Below are positions 1 to 7,246 of a stretch of 59,120 bases of DNA, piece after piece. Position 1 is the first letter of the stretch. Every line of letters starts with the position of its first letter. This stretch comes from Niveispirillum sp. (GTDB taxonomy: Bacteria > Pseudomonadota > Alphaproteobacteria > Azospirillales > Azospirillaceae): the NCBI RefSeq assembly GCF_017996735.1, contig NZ_JAGOGJ010000032.1, positions 1 to 59,120 of the forward strand, written 5' to 3'. The notes beneath the pieces were generated by a model. That model searched no databases, was not told the origin of the DNA, and was given only the letters and a program-made list of their open reading frames with translations. The translations under genes and the position numbers were made by a program.

Positions 1-1402
1 GCCCAACGCCGATGGATTTCGGATCGATCTTCACCAGCTCGGCCAGCGGGTCCTGCAGGCGCCGCGCGATGGAGACGGCGCCCCGCAGGGACACGTCCAG
101 CTTGGGGAATTCCAGGGCCGCCACTTCCGACGCGGAGTAAACCGAGGCGCCTGCCTCCGACACCATCACCTTGGTGATGCGGTGGTCGGGCAGCAGGCCG
201 ATCAGGTCGGCGGCCAGCTTGTCCGTTTCCCGGCTGGCGGTGCCATTGCCGATAGCGATCAGGTCGACATCATGGCGCTTGACCAGGGCAGCCAGACTGG
301 CCAGCGACCCCTGCCAGTCCTTGCGCGGTTCGTGCGGGTAGACGACGCCGGTATCCAGCAGCTTGCCGGTCGCATCGACCACGGCCACCTTCACGCCGGT
401 GCGGATGCCGGGGTCCAGGCCCAGGGTGGAACGCTGGCCGGCGGGCGGGGCCAGCAGCAGATCCTTCAGATTGCGGCCGAAAACATGGATGGCCTCATCC
501 TCCGCCTTCTCGCGCAGGACATTCATCAGGTCCAGTTCGATATGCAGCGAAATCTTGGTCTTCCAGGCCCAGCGGCAGCATTCGGCCAGCCAGCGGTCGG
601 CCGGCCGGCCCCGGTCCTGAATCTGGAAGGCGGCGGCGATCAACCCCTCGGCCGGATGCGGGCTGCCCGGCGGCGGCTCATCCCCCACGGCCAGCTTCAG
701 ATCCAGCACGCCGGCGGCGCGGCCCCGGAACAGGGCCAGCGCACGATGCGAGGGCATCTTGGTCAGCGGCTCGCTGAAATCGAAATAGTCGCTGAACTTG
801 GCCCCTTCCTCGGCCTTGCCATCGACCAGCGCCGACACGACGCGGCCCTGATTCTGGGCGAAATCGCGCAGGCGGCCGACCAGCGTCGCATCCTCGCCCA
901 TGCGTTCCACCAGGATGGCGCGCGCCCCTTCCAGGGCGGCCTTCACGTCGGCCACACCCTTGTCGGCATTTACAAAGCCGGCGGCTTCCGTCTCCGGCGA
1001 GCAGGTGGGGGTGGACAACAGACGGTCGGCCAAGGGCTCCAGCCCCGCCTCGCGCGCAATCATGGCCTTGGTGCGGCGCTTGGGGCGGTAGGGAAGGTAG
1101 AGATCCTCCAGCCGCGTCTTGGTGTCGGCCTCATTGATCTGCTTGGCCAACTCGGGCGTCATCTTGCCCTGTTCATTGATGCTGGCCACGATGGTGGCGC
1201 GACGCTCCTCCAACTCCCGCAGGTAACGCAGCCGTTCTTCCAGGTTGCGCAGTTGCGTATCGTCCAGGCCGCCCGTCACCTCCTTACGGTAACGCGCGAT
1301 GAAGGGGACCGTGGAGCCCTCATCCAGCAGGCCGACGGCTGCCTCCACCTGGGCGGGGCGGACGGACAGTTCGGCTGCGATCTTGTGGGCGATGGACAGC
1401 AT
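1..1402 (-). CDS. tex: Tex-family transcription accessory protein, 3' end cut by the window edge
   Basis: The minus strand encodes 467 residues from an ATG at 1402 and runs off the window. It begins [14 protein letters not shown], continues with the Tex N-terminal helical region ([17 protein letters not shown], residues about 31-50), and reaches the YqgF/RNase H-like domain ([21 protein letters not shown], around residue 330). The helix-hairpin-helix and S1 RNA-binding domains expected after it lie outside the window. Tex proteins are about 770 residues, bind nucleic acid and associate with transcribing RNA polymerase. The gene is divergent from a candidate small RNA and a cueR-type gene. Identity is clear from the conserved N-terminal motif; the long plus-strand reading frame over the same bases is a shadow. 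Confidence 0.93.
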   Translation of the reverse strand, partial: MLSIAHKIAAELSVRPAQVEAAVGLLDEGSTVPFIARYRKEVTGGLDDTQLRNLEERLRYLRELEERRATIVASINEQGKMTPELAKQINEADTKTRLEDLYLPYRPKRRTKAMIAREAGLEPLADRLLSTPTCSPETEAAGFVNADKGVADVKAALEGARAILVERMGEDATLVGRLRDFAQNQGRVVSALVDGKAEEGAKFSDYFDFSEPLTKMPSHRALALFRGRAAGVLDLKLAVGDEPPPGSPHPAEGLIAAAFQIQDRGRPADRWLAECCRWAWKTKISLHIELDLMNVLREKAEDEAIHVFGRNLKDLLLAPPAGQRSTLGLDPGIRTGVKVAVVDATGKLLDTGVVYPHEPRKDWQGSLASLAALVKRHDVDLIAIGNGTASRETDKLAADLIGLLPDHRITKVMVSEAGASVYSASEVAALEFPKLDVSLRGAVSIARRLQDPLAELVKIDPKSIGVG

Positions 1403-1518
1403 GGGGCAGGGCCTTGGATCAATTCACCGGGGGCGTGCGTGATAGCGCATCGGGAAGGGTGGGGGAAGCGATCAAGGGGGGAAGGTCCGCCCCCGCGTTG
1501 CCGCAGTGCAGAGATGCG

Positions 1519-1528
1519 TTAGCGCTAA
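1519..1528. promoter_or_regulatory. Perfect 10-bp palindrome TTAGCGCTAA, possible operator
   Basis: TTAGCGCTAA sits in the tex/small-RNA intergenic region, about 117 bp upstream of the tex start and 45 bp upstream of the putative small-RNA start. LacI-family operators often have this symmetry, but no regulator is assigned and one isolated copy could be chance. Confidence 0.25.
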
Positions 1529-1573
1529 ACGCCTTTAACTATTCCATAACCCCTCCGGGCCTATAACCGCTTT

Positions 1574-1653
1574 CAGCAACATCTTCTGTTGTTTCCCTCC
1601 CAGAAGTTCCCACCTGAACAACCCCGGCGCCCCATGGCGACGGGGTTTTTTTT
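1574..1653 (+). ncRNA. Candidate trans-acting small RNA with anti-Shine-Dalgarno loop and intrinsic terminator
   Basis: A TATAAC box at 1562-1567 could be a -10 element, giving a transcript from about 1574. The RNA would hold a hairpin CTTCTG (1583-1588) / CAGAAG (1601-1606) whose 12-nt loop contains TTTCCCTCC, a second pyrimidine-rich single-stranded stretch TTCCCACC (about 1607-1614), and a strong terminator (AACCCCG 1620-1626 pairing with CGGGGTT 1641-1647, inner CGCC/GGCG) ending in eight Ts. CU-rich loops that match ribosome binding sites are a hallmark of alphaproteobacterial regulatory RNAs such as the alpha-r15/AbcR family; that relationship is inference. There is no gene upstream on this strand for the terminator to serve. 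Confidence 0.5.
1620..1653 (+). terminator. Rho-independent terminator of the candidate small RNA
   Basis: GC-rich stem ACCCCG...CGGGGT with inner CGCC/GGCG pairs, followed by TTTTTTTT at 1646-1653. It lies 38 bp before the cueR-type start, so it would also shield that gene from leftward transcription. Confidence 0.75.
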
Positions 1654-1690
1654 ACGCCATGCTCGAGGCGAGCCAGGCGGGGAGGGGATG

Positions 1691-2077
1691 ATGAATATCG
1701 GTGAGGCGGCGGCAGCCACGGGCGTGTCGGCCAAGATGATCCGGCATTATGAAAGCATCGGCCTGATCAAGCCGGCCCTGCGCACCGAATCGGGTTATCG
1801 CGTCTATGGCGACGGGGACATCCATGCCCTGCGCTTCATCCGCCATGCCCGCGACCTGGGCTTTGCGCTGGAGGATATCGACGCGCTGCTGCGTCTCTGG
1901 GCTGACCGGGGCCGCTCTTCCTGTGAGGTGAAGAAGCTGGCGCTGGACCATATCGCCACGCTGGACCGCAAGATCGCCGAGCTGCAGGTCATGCGCGCCA
2001 GCCTGACCGACCTTGCCGACCGCTGCCAGGGCGATGATCGTCCGCAATGTCCGATTCTGGAGGGGTTGGCCGGCTGA
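1691..2077 (+). CDS. cueR: CueR/HmrR-type copper-responsive MerR regulator
   Basis: A 128-residue MerR-family activator. The N-terminal winged helix reads NIGEAAAATGVSAKMIRHYE, followed by the GLIKPxxRTESGYRVYG wing and a dimerisation helix. With the ATG at 1691 the metal-loop cysteines (CQGDDRPQC) fall at positions 112 and 120, as in E. coli CueR, and a Ser occupies the position 77 equivalent that marks monovalent-metal (Cu(I)/Ag/Au) sensors. GGAGG at 1681-1685 is 5 bases before this ATG; a second ATG directly before it (1688) is less well spaced. CueR distorts promoters with 19-20 bp spacers to switch on copper efflux genes; none is next to it here, so its target must lie elsewhere. Confidence 0.88.
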   Translation: MNIGEAAAATGVSAKMIRHYESIGLIKPALRTESGYRVYGDGDIHALRFIRHARDLGFALEDIDALLRLWADRGRSSCEVKKLALDHIATLDRKIAELQVMRASLTDLADRCQGDDRPQCPILEGLAG

Positions 2078-2116
2078 TATCGGTAACAGGCCGATCTATC
2101 GGCCAACGATATCGGT
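2076..2116. repeat. Nested palindrome with flanking direct repeats after cueR
   Basis: GGCCGAT-CT-ATCGGCC (2089-2104, 7-bp perfect arms) is flanked by two copies of GATATCGGT (2076-2084 and 2108-2116). It overlaps the cueR stop codon. No T-run follows, so it is not a typical terminator; an operator or a simple RNA hairpin are both possible. Confidence 0.4.
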
Positions 2117-2208
2117 CCGATTGCCTGCGCTTAAGACTTTTTTAAGCCTTGGGAAGAAAATGGCTTGACCCGGCCGGCGATTTGAAAGAAATAGTCGTCA
2201 CCCGGGCC

Positions 2209-2241
2209 GGTACGTTCCACTTGTTTCAAGCGGTACGTTCC
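2209..2241. repeat. Direct repeat of near-palindromic decamer GGTACGTTCC
   Basis: Two exact copies, 23 bp apart start to start (about two helical turns). The decamer is nearly self-complementary (GGWACGTWCC), as expected for a dimeric regulator site. No gene start is close by on either strand, so function is open. Confidence 0.35.
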
Positions 2242-2255
2242 CAGCGTGTCGTGCG

Positions 2256-2288
2256 GCCAAAAAGAAAGGCCGCTACGATGAGCGGCCT
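2256..2288 (-). terminator. Minus-strand intrinsic terminator
   Basis: Perfect 8-bp arms AGGCCGCT (2267-2274) and AGCGGCCT (2281-2288) with a 6-base loop. Read on the minus strand the stem is followed by TTTCTTTTT, a good U-tract. It implies a minus-strand transcript arriving from the 2300-2700 region, where only small reading frames exist. Confidence 0.6.
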
Positions 2289-2292
2289 GAGT

Positions 2293-2487
2293 TTAGGGAG
2301 GAAACGCCCGATAAGGGCAAGCAGCACAACGTGCTGCGATGCAAAATATGGCTCCAATGAGAGCTGATGGCAAGCGCAAAGACAGCCCCTCCGCGGGGCT
2401 GTTGCCGTTTATATTGCCACCGGTAGACAGTGAGGATGGCTCTTCGCCACTTCCAAGGCGCCCGGCCAGCTTCCCCCGCTTTGCCAT
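2293..2487 (-). CDS. Possible small protein of unknown function
   Basis: A 64-codon frame starts at an ATG preceded by GGAAGGG and begins MAKRGKLAGRLGSGEE; near its end is a hydrophobic stretch (SALIGAIFCIAARCAAC) with three cysteines. The stop codon lies 5 bp before the minus-strand terminator at 2256-2288, which is the main reason for listing it. An ATG ten codons further upstream (2517) is possible. I recognise no family, and the composition does not clearly show coding bias, so this could equally be a non-coding transcript. Confidence 0.2.
   Translation of the reverse strand: MAKRGKLAGRLGSGEEPSSLSTGGNINGNSPAEGLSLRLPSALIGAIFCIAARCAACPYRAFPP
2382..2402. repeat. Perfect 8-bp hairpin ACAGCCCC/GGGGCTGT
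   Basis: Arms 2382-2389 and 2395-2402 with a 5-base loop. No strong T-run on either side, so not scored as a terminator; it lies inside the possible minus-strand transcript. Confidence 0.4.
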
Positions 2488-2977
2488 AAACCCTTCCAAA
2501 TGAATATGAATTGCCATTCATCCACAGAATGGGGCGGCTTTGGCGCATGCTGCGTTGCAGCATGACCATGCGAAATCATTTGGCGACACTTGCGCTTGTT
2601 GCATAGCTGTGGCCGCTGTGCGCAATTCCGGGTGCTCTTTCGGCCGGAATGCATTATCCAAAATTAAATGCATATTCGAGCTAATCTCGACCGGAACATC
2701 CTGACCAAATGCCAATTGGCCAGCGCGCCGGTTTGCGGTCAATGTGGCTATTGCTTAAAGCGTATGTGGCGATGTCACAGCCGAATTCTGACGATTTTGA
2801 GGCCAAATCATTGGCCTATACCGAAAGTATTCAAAAAATACGGCGTTAGAGGGGTGTTGGACGCCAATGGAGAGGGCTATTCTCTATATGGATTGAAAAG
2901 CCGGGGCTTACCGATCCCCAGCCATCGACCCCAAAGCGGGATCGGTTCTCCGATTGGCCAGGTATGGAGTGAACGCC

Positions 2978-3679
2978 ATGAGCACGCAGACAGTGATTCT
3001 GATCGACGCGAACAAGCTGTTCCGGGAAGGGTTGAGCCGCCTTCTGCTGGACGTGCCGTTCCGGGTGGCGGCGGAATATGCCAGCGTGGAAGAGGCCATG
3101 ACCAACCCCTCGGTGGAGGCTGATCTGGTTCTTGTCGATCCCGGCGAGGAGGCAGGCGCCCTGTCGAAGATCGCGGCGTTGCGCCAGCAACGGCCGACGG
3201 CCCCGCTGGTGATCCTGACGGGGGGGCTGGATGCGCGGCGGCTGACCCAGGCGCTTGAGGCGGGTGTCGCGGGCTATCTGATGAAGGACATGTCCGCCGA
3301 CGCGCTGGCACAGTCGCTGCGTCTTGTGATGATGGGAGAGAAGGTGTTCCCCACCCATCTGGCGGAACTTCTGGTGTCCGGCCAGGTCCAGCCGCATGCG
3401 GCGACGGAGATCACGGCCCTGCGCAAGGGGCTTTCGCAGCGCGAGACACAGATCCTGCGCTGCCTGATCGATGGCGACAGCAACAAGATCATCGCCAGCG
3501 GGCTGGGCATCACCGAAGCGACGGTGAAGGTCCATCTGAAAAGCCTGTTGCGCAAGATCAACGCCGTCAACCGTACCCAGGCCGCCATTTGGGCCATGAA
3601 TAACGGAATCGGTCAGGCCGATGGGGCGCAGGCCGCCAATAGCGATGGGCCGGAGACGGCTGGCGTCGCTTCTGCCTGA
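2978..3679 (+). CDS. NarL/FixJ-type response regulator with LuxR DNA-binding domain
   Basis: 233 residues. The receiver keeps its key positions: an acidic pocket (LIDANK), a phospho-acceptor Asp in VLVDPG, the Thr of VILTGG and the Lys of YLMKDM. A LuxR-type HTH follows (LSQRETQILRCLIDGDSNK, then ITEATVKVHLKSLLRKI), so phosphorylation should control DNA binding. The ATG at 2978 is preferred because GGAG lies 8 bases before it; an ATG at 2954 has no such site. No sensor kinase is adjacent. A paralogue with a ruined receiver follows 560 bp downstream on the same strand, suggesting the pair act on a shared process. Targets cannot be read from the sequence. Confidence 0.88.
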   Translation: MSTQTVILIDANKLFREGLSRLLLDVPFRVAAEYASVEEAMTNPSVEADLVLVDPGEEAGALSKIAALRQQRPTAPLVILTGGLDARRLTQALEAGVAGYLMKDMSADALAQSLRLVMMGEKVFPTHLAELLVSGQVQPHAATEITALRKGLSQRETQILRCLIDGDSNKIIASGLGITEATVKVHLKSLLRKINAVNRTQAAIWAMNNGIGQADGAQAANSDGPETAGVASA

Positions 3680-3696
3680 TCGGCGCCTTTGGGACA

Positions 3697-3740
3697 GGCC
3701 GGTGCGGCTCCGGATGCCGGAGCGGCACCGGCCTCTTTGC
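3697..3740 (+). terminator. Terminator hairpin after the first LuxR-type regulator
   Basis: 17-bp arms (3697-3713 and 3717-3733) with one mismatch and a 3-base loop, followed by CTCTTT. The stem is very stable although the T-run is short. It begins 18 bp after the stop codon. Confidence 0.75.
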
Positions 3741-4238
3741 ATATGATGCTTACAATCTCGCGGTGACTGCATATAAAAGTATGTTGTTTTCTGCGGGCCG
3801 CCGTTTCTCGATCTTGCAGGGCTGCTACCGCGCTATCCACAGGGATAGTGCGATACATGGGTATTACATTTTTAGAATTTTGATATAGATTGAATATCGT
3901 ACATGGCTGAACGGGTGCTTCGTTAATAGTTTCCTAAGAGCGGATAGGAAAATATTAATGCACGCGGTGCGGGCGTAAGGCTCGACTTGAGTGCTTGAAC
4001 GGCAGCCTTGTGGGTCCTCCCTGTGGCCTTGATCCAACACACCATATAAGTGGTGGAGTGGATTGGTTCAGGTGGATTTCGCGCGGTTGCCCGGTCAACG
4101 GACATTTCCGGACGTCCTGCAATTTTCACAGCGGTTGCTGCATAAAATTGTAGGAGGTCGAAAGCTCATGTATAGTAGGGAAATTCCGTCGCCCAGCATC
4201 CATGGCAGGTTGCGGTTAGAGCGTAGAGGCCGTGAAAA
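3741..4238. other. Gene-free AT-richer spacer between the two LuxR-type regulators
   Basis: About 500 bp with markedly lower GC than the flanking genes and no reading frame with a plausible start and coding bias. It presumably carries the promoter of the downstream regulator; I could not identify specific boxes. Confidence 0.5.
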
Positions 4239-4916
4239 ATGCGTCTGATACTGATCGATCATGAATCCGCTTTCGTCACCCGCGTCCGGCAGGTCATGCG
4301 CCGTGCCAGCCTGAGCGAGCCGGTGGACGAGGTTGCCGATCTGGCGGATTTGGCGCGCATGGCAGCGCGCCACCCCAGCGAGGAACTGGTCGGCATGGTC
4401 TCCACCACCATGGCGGTTCGCGGGGCCATCAAGGAATTCGTTCAGCAGTGTCCCCATATCCCGCTGATCGCGGTGGGGGGCAACGACCCGGACCGGATGC
4501 GTGCCGCTCTGGGCGAGGGCGCCAGGGCCTATATCCGGCGTGGCGACGTGGGAGAGGAATTGCCCACGGCGTTGGAGGTTGTCCGCGATGGGGGTGTGTT
4601 TGTTCCGCCCGTGGTCGCCATGCGGCCGGGCGGGGAACCGCTGATGACCGTGGCCGGGCCTGTGCCCGCCGGGTTCTTCCGGGAAGATGCCGGCAAGCAG
4701 TTGACCCCGCGCCAGCGTGAAATCCTGTCCATGATCCGGGCCGGCCGCAACAACCAGGAAATCGCCGAAACGCTGGATCTGACGGTGGGGACCGTGAAGA
4801 TCCATATCACGGCCATTTTCAAGGCGCTGGGTGTGCGCAACCGCACGCAGGCCATGGTGGCGGCCGACTGGCTGGATCTGCCGGCCCAGGCGCAGCCGGT
4901 GCCGACAGGGGTCTGA
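4239..4916 (+). CDS. LuxR-type regulator with degenerate (pseudo) receiver domain
   Basis: 225 residues. The C-terminal HTH is intact (LTPRQREILSMIRAGRNNQE, then LTVGTVKIHITAIFKALGV). The N-terminal half has the length and fold pattern of a receiver but lacks the residues needed for phosphorylation: the phospho-acceptor region reads GMVSTTM with no Asp, the conserved Thr region reads IAVGGN, and the conserved Lys is Arg (AYIRRGD). It should therefore be regulated by abundance, dimerisation or a ligand rather than by a kinase. AGAGG at 4225-4229 supports the start. A terminator follows the gene. Confidence 0.85.
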   Translation: MRLILIDHESAFVTRVRQVMRRASLSEPVDEVADLADLARMAARHPSEELVGMVSTTMAVRGAIKEFVQQCPHIPLIAVGGNDPDRMRAALGEGARAYIRRGDVGEELPTALEVVRDGGVFVPPVVAMRPGGEPLMTVAGPVPAGFFREDAGKQLTPRQREILSMIRAGRNNQEIAETLDLTVGTVKIHITAIFKALGVRNRTQAMVAADWLDLPAQAQPVPTGV

Positions 4917-4949
4917 TCGCCCGATTTAAGATGGTTTTCCGATGATCGG

Positions 4950-4980
4950 GGGGCGGCGTTGCGCCGCCCCTTTGCTTTTT
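4950..4980 (+). terminator. Intrinsic terminator after the pseudo-receiver regulator
   Basis: GGGGCGGCG (4950-4958) pairs with CGCCGCCCC (4962-4970), loop TTG, then TTTGCTTTTT. Confidence 0.88.
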
Positions 4981-5151
4981 GCCCCGCAATTGCCAGAAAG
5001 CAGCGTATTGTATCCGGCGCGACCACCGCTTGTTCTGCCCATTCCGGGCGTGCAAAGGGAGGTCGCGGGGGGCACTGCCTTGACCCGGACCGGGGGGTCT
5101 GCTATCGCCGCCCTTTATTTATTCGGTTCGGCAATCGGCCGAGGGTGATGC

Positions 5152-5820
5152 ATGTCCGATATCTTTCGCGAAGTTGACGAGGATCTGCGCCGCGACCAGA
5201 TCATGAGGTTCTGGAAGCGGCATGGCGGTCTGGTCATCGGGGCCGCTATCCTGGTGGTGGCGGCCACCGCCGGCAATGTCGGCTGGAAACATTGGCGCAC
5301 CACCCGCATGGAGGAACGGACGGCCGTTCTTTCCCAGGCGCTGTCCACGCTGCGTCCCGCCGATGAGAATGCCCGGCCCGATACGAAGGCCGCCGCCGAC
5401 GCGCTGGCCGCCGCCAGTGCCAAGCTGGGCGGCGGGCATGCCGATATCGCGCGGCTGTATGAAGCCGGTCTGCGCGCCCGCGATGGCCAGCGCGATCAGG
5501 CCGTCGCCCTGTATGATCAGGTGGCGGGCGCGGCGGAAGCCGATCCGATGATGCGCGATCTGGCCACGCTGATGTCCGTGCAACTGCAACTCGACACGGG
5601 TGATGCGGCCGCGCTGCGTACCCGCTTGTCGCCGCTGCTGAAGGCCGGCAACGCCTGGAAGGCATCCGCGACGGAGGCATCGGCACTGCTGGCCGTGCGT
5701 GCGGGCGATACCGCCGGTGCCGCCGCCCTGTTCAAGGAACTGTCGGAAGACAGCACCGCCCCGCAGGCGCTGCGCGCCCGCGCCACCGAGCTTGCCGCGC
5801 TTTATGCGGCGACGAAATAA
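5152..5820 (+). CDS. yfgM: YfgM-like membrane-anchored TPR protein
   Basis: 222 residues. A short cytoplasmic N-terminus (MSDIFREVDEDLRRDQ) leads into one membrane helix (about residues 26-43, GLVIGAAILVVAATAGNVG) and a helical, Ala-rich periplasmic part with TPR-like repeats (for example ARLYEAGLRARDGQRDQAVALYD). YfgM-family proteins associate with the SecYEG translocon and periplasmic chaperones. It is the first gene of a tight yfgM-bamB-der cluster (19 bp to bamB), the same order as in gammaproteobacteria, which supports the assignment more than sequence identity does. Confidence 0.85.
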   Translation: MSDIFREVDEDLRRDQIMRFWKRHGGLVIGAAILVVAATAGNVGWKHWRTTRMEERTAVLSQALSTLRPADENARPDTKAAADALAAASAKLGGGHADIARLYEAGLRARDGQRDQAVALYDQVAGAAEADPMMRDLATLMSVQLQLDTGDAAALRTRLSPLLKAGNAWKASATEASALLAVRAGDTAGAAALFKELSEDSTAPQALRARATELAALYAATK

Positions 5821-5839
5821 GTCCGGGATCAAGGATAAG

Positions 5840-7234
5840 ATGGCCGATACCACCCGTTCCGCCGCTGCGCTCACCCGCCCCGGCATCGCGCCGACCCGGA
5901 CCCGCTACCGCATGGCTGCCCGCGTCGCGGCGCCGTTGCTGGCCTGTCTTCTGCTGTCGGGCTGCGGCATCACCGACTGGTTCTCCAGCGACGATGACGA
6001 ACCCAAGCTGGGTGGCAACCGCATCTCGGTGCTTCAGTTGCAGCAGCAGCTTGAGGTCGATCCGCAGGTGACAGCGGCCGAGGTGACGCTGCCGGCTGCT
6101 GTGGCCAATGCCGATTGGGCGCAAGCCGGCGGCAACCCGGCCCATAATCCGGGGCATGTTGCCCTGGGCAACTCTCTGTCCAAGGCTTGGAGCGCCTCCA
6201 TCTCCGGCTCCAGCAGCAGCGCGCGGCTGCTGGCCGGCCCCGTGGTGGCCGGCGGTCGCCTGTTCGTCCTGGACACAGATTATGACCTGCACGCCTTCGA
6301 TGCCCGGAATGGCAAGCGCATCTGGAAGCGCAACGTCCTGCGCGAAAAGCAGGATGGCGAGGCGTTCGGCGGCGGCGTGGCCGTACACGACAACCGCGTC
6401 TACACCACGAATGGTTTCGGCGAGGCCGTGGCCCTGGATTATGACAGCGGCGATGTCATCTGGCGCCGCCGCATCGCCGGCCCGATTCGCTCCGCGCCCA
6501 CCGTTCTGGACGGCCGCGTCTTCGTTTCCACCGTCGATAACCAGATGATCACCCTGTCGGCGGAAAATGGCGCCCTGCAATGGTATCATACCGGCTTCCT
6601 GGAGCCGGCGGCCCTACTGGGCGGTTCCGCGCCCGCCGTGGAAGGCGATACGGCCATCGTGCCCTATTCGTCGGGTGAACTGTTCGCGCTGCGCGTCGAG
6701 AATGGGCGTCAGTCCTGGCAGGACAGCCTGGCGGCGGTGCGCCGGGGCGAGAACCTGACCGGTCTTGCCGATATTCGCGGCCTGCCGGTCATCGCCGACG
6801 GCATCGCCTATGCGATCAGCCATTCCGGCCGCATGGCCGCCGTGGATATCCGCTCGGGCCAGCGTGTCTGGGAACAGGATATCGGCGGCATCACCACGCC
6901 GGCCGTGATCGGTGACTGGGTGTTCGTCACGACCAACGACAGTCAGGTCGTGGCGCTGACCCGCAAGGATGGCCGTGTCCGCTGGATCAGCCAGTTGCAG
7001 CAGTGGGAAGACCCGGAGGACAAGGAAGATCCTGTCCTGTGGACCGGTCCCATCGTGGCCGGCGGTCGCCTGCTGTTGACCAACAACCAGGGCGAACTTT
7101 TGGAACTGTCCATCACGGACGGCAAGGTCATCAAGAAGACCGAACTGCCGGCCGCCACCCTGCAGGCCCCTGTTGTGGCCGGCGAAACCCTGTATCTTTT
7201 GACGGAAGATGGCGACCTTGTCGCCTATCGGTAA
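5840..7234 (+). CDS. bamB: Outer membrane assembly lipoprotein BamB
   Basis: 464 residues. A lipoprotein signal ends in the lipobox LLLSGC, placing the lipidated Cys at residue 42; the rest is a chain of PQQ-like beta-propeller blades (for example LFVLDTDYDLHAFDARNGK, VYTTNGFGEAVALDYDSGD, AYAISHSGRMAAVDIRSGQ). BamB is an accessory lipoprotein of the BAM complex, helping BamA fold outer membrane proteins. The ATG at 5840 has AAGGA nearby but gives an unusually long n-region; an ATG at 5912 (MAARVAAPLL) would yield a more ordinary signal peptide. The gene lies between yfgM and der, probably in one transcript. Confidence 0.92.
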   Translation: MADTTRSAAALTRPGIAPTRTRYRMAARVAAPLLACLLLSGCGITDWFSSDDDEPKLGGNRISVLQLQQQLEVDPQVTAAEVTLPAAVANADWAQAGGNPAHNPGHVALGNSLSKAWSASISGSSSSARLLAGPVVAGGRLFVLDTDYDLHAFDARNGKRIWKRNVLREKQDGEAFGGGVAVHDNRVYTTNGFGEAVALDYDSGDVIWRRRIAGPIRSAPTVLDGRVFVSTVDNQMITLSAENGALQWYHTGFLEPAALLGGSAPAVEGDTAIVPYSSGELFALRVENGRQSWQDSLAAVRRGENLTGLADIRGLPVIADGIAYAISHSGRMAAVDIRSGQRVWEQDIGGITTPAVIGDWVFVTTNDSQVVALTRKDGRVRWISQLQQWEDPEDKEDPVLWTGPIVAGGRLLLTNNQGELLELSITDGKVIKKTELPAATLQAPVVAGETLYLLTEDGDLVAYR

Positions 7235-7246
7235 ACGGAGTTTTCA

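Larger units (their letters stand above)
2078..2977. other. 900-bp spacer without a convincing gene
   Basis: This stretch is clearly poorer in GC than its surroundings. It holds a direct repeat GGTACGTTCC (2209-2218 and 2232-2241), two hairpins (2267-2288 and 2382-2402), an inverted repeat AGGCCAA/TTGGCCT (2800-2817) and only short, unconserved-looking reading frames. The best of these is a 64-codon minus-strand frame (2293-2487), listed separately at low confidence. Confidence 0.6.

Noticed and set aside
182..1522. 446-codon plus-strand frame opposite tex
   Set aside because: The minus strand encodes an unmistakable Tex protein across the same bases; the plus frame is a GC-driven shadow without recognisable features.
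2668..3123. 151-codon frame overlapping the start of the first LuxR-type gene
   Set aside because: It overlaps the real gene in another frame and its second half is pure shadow.
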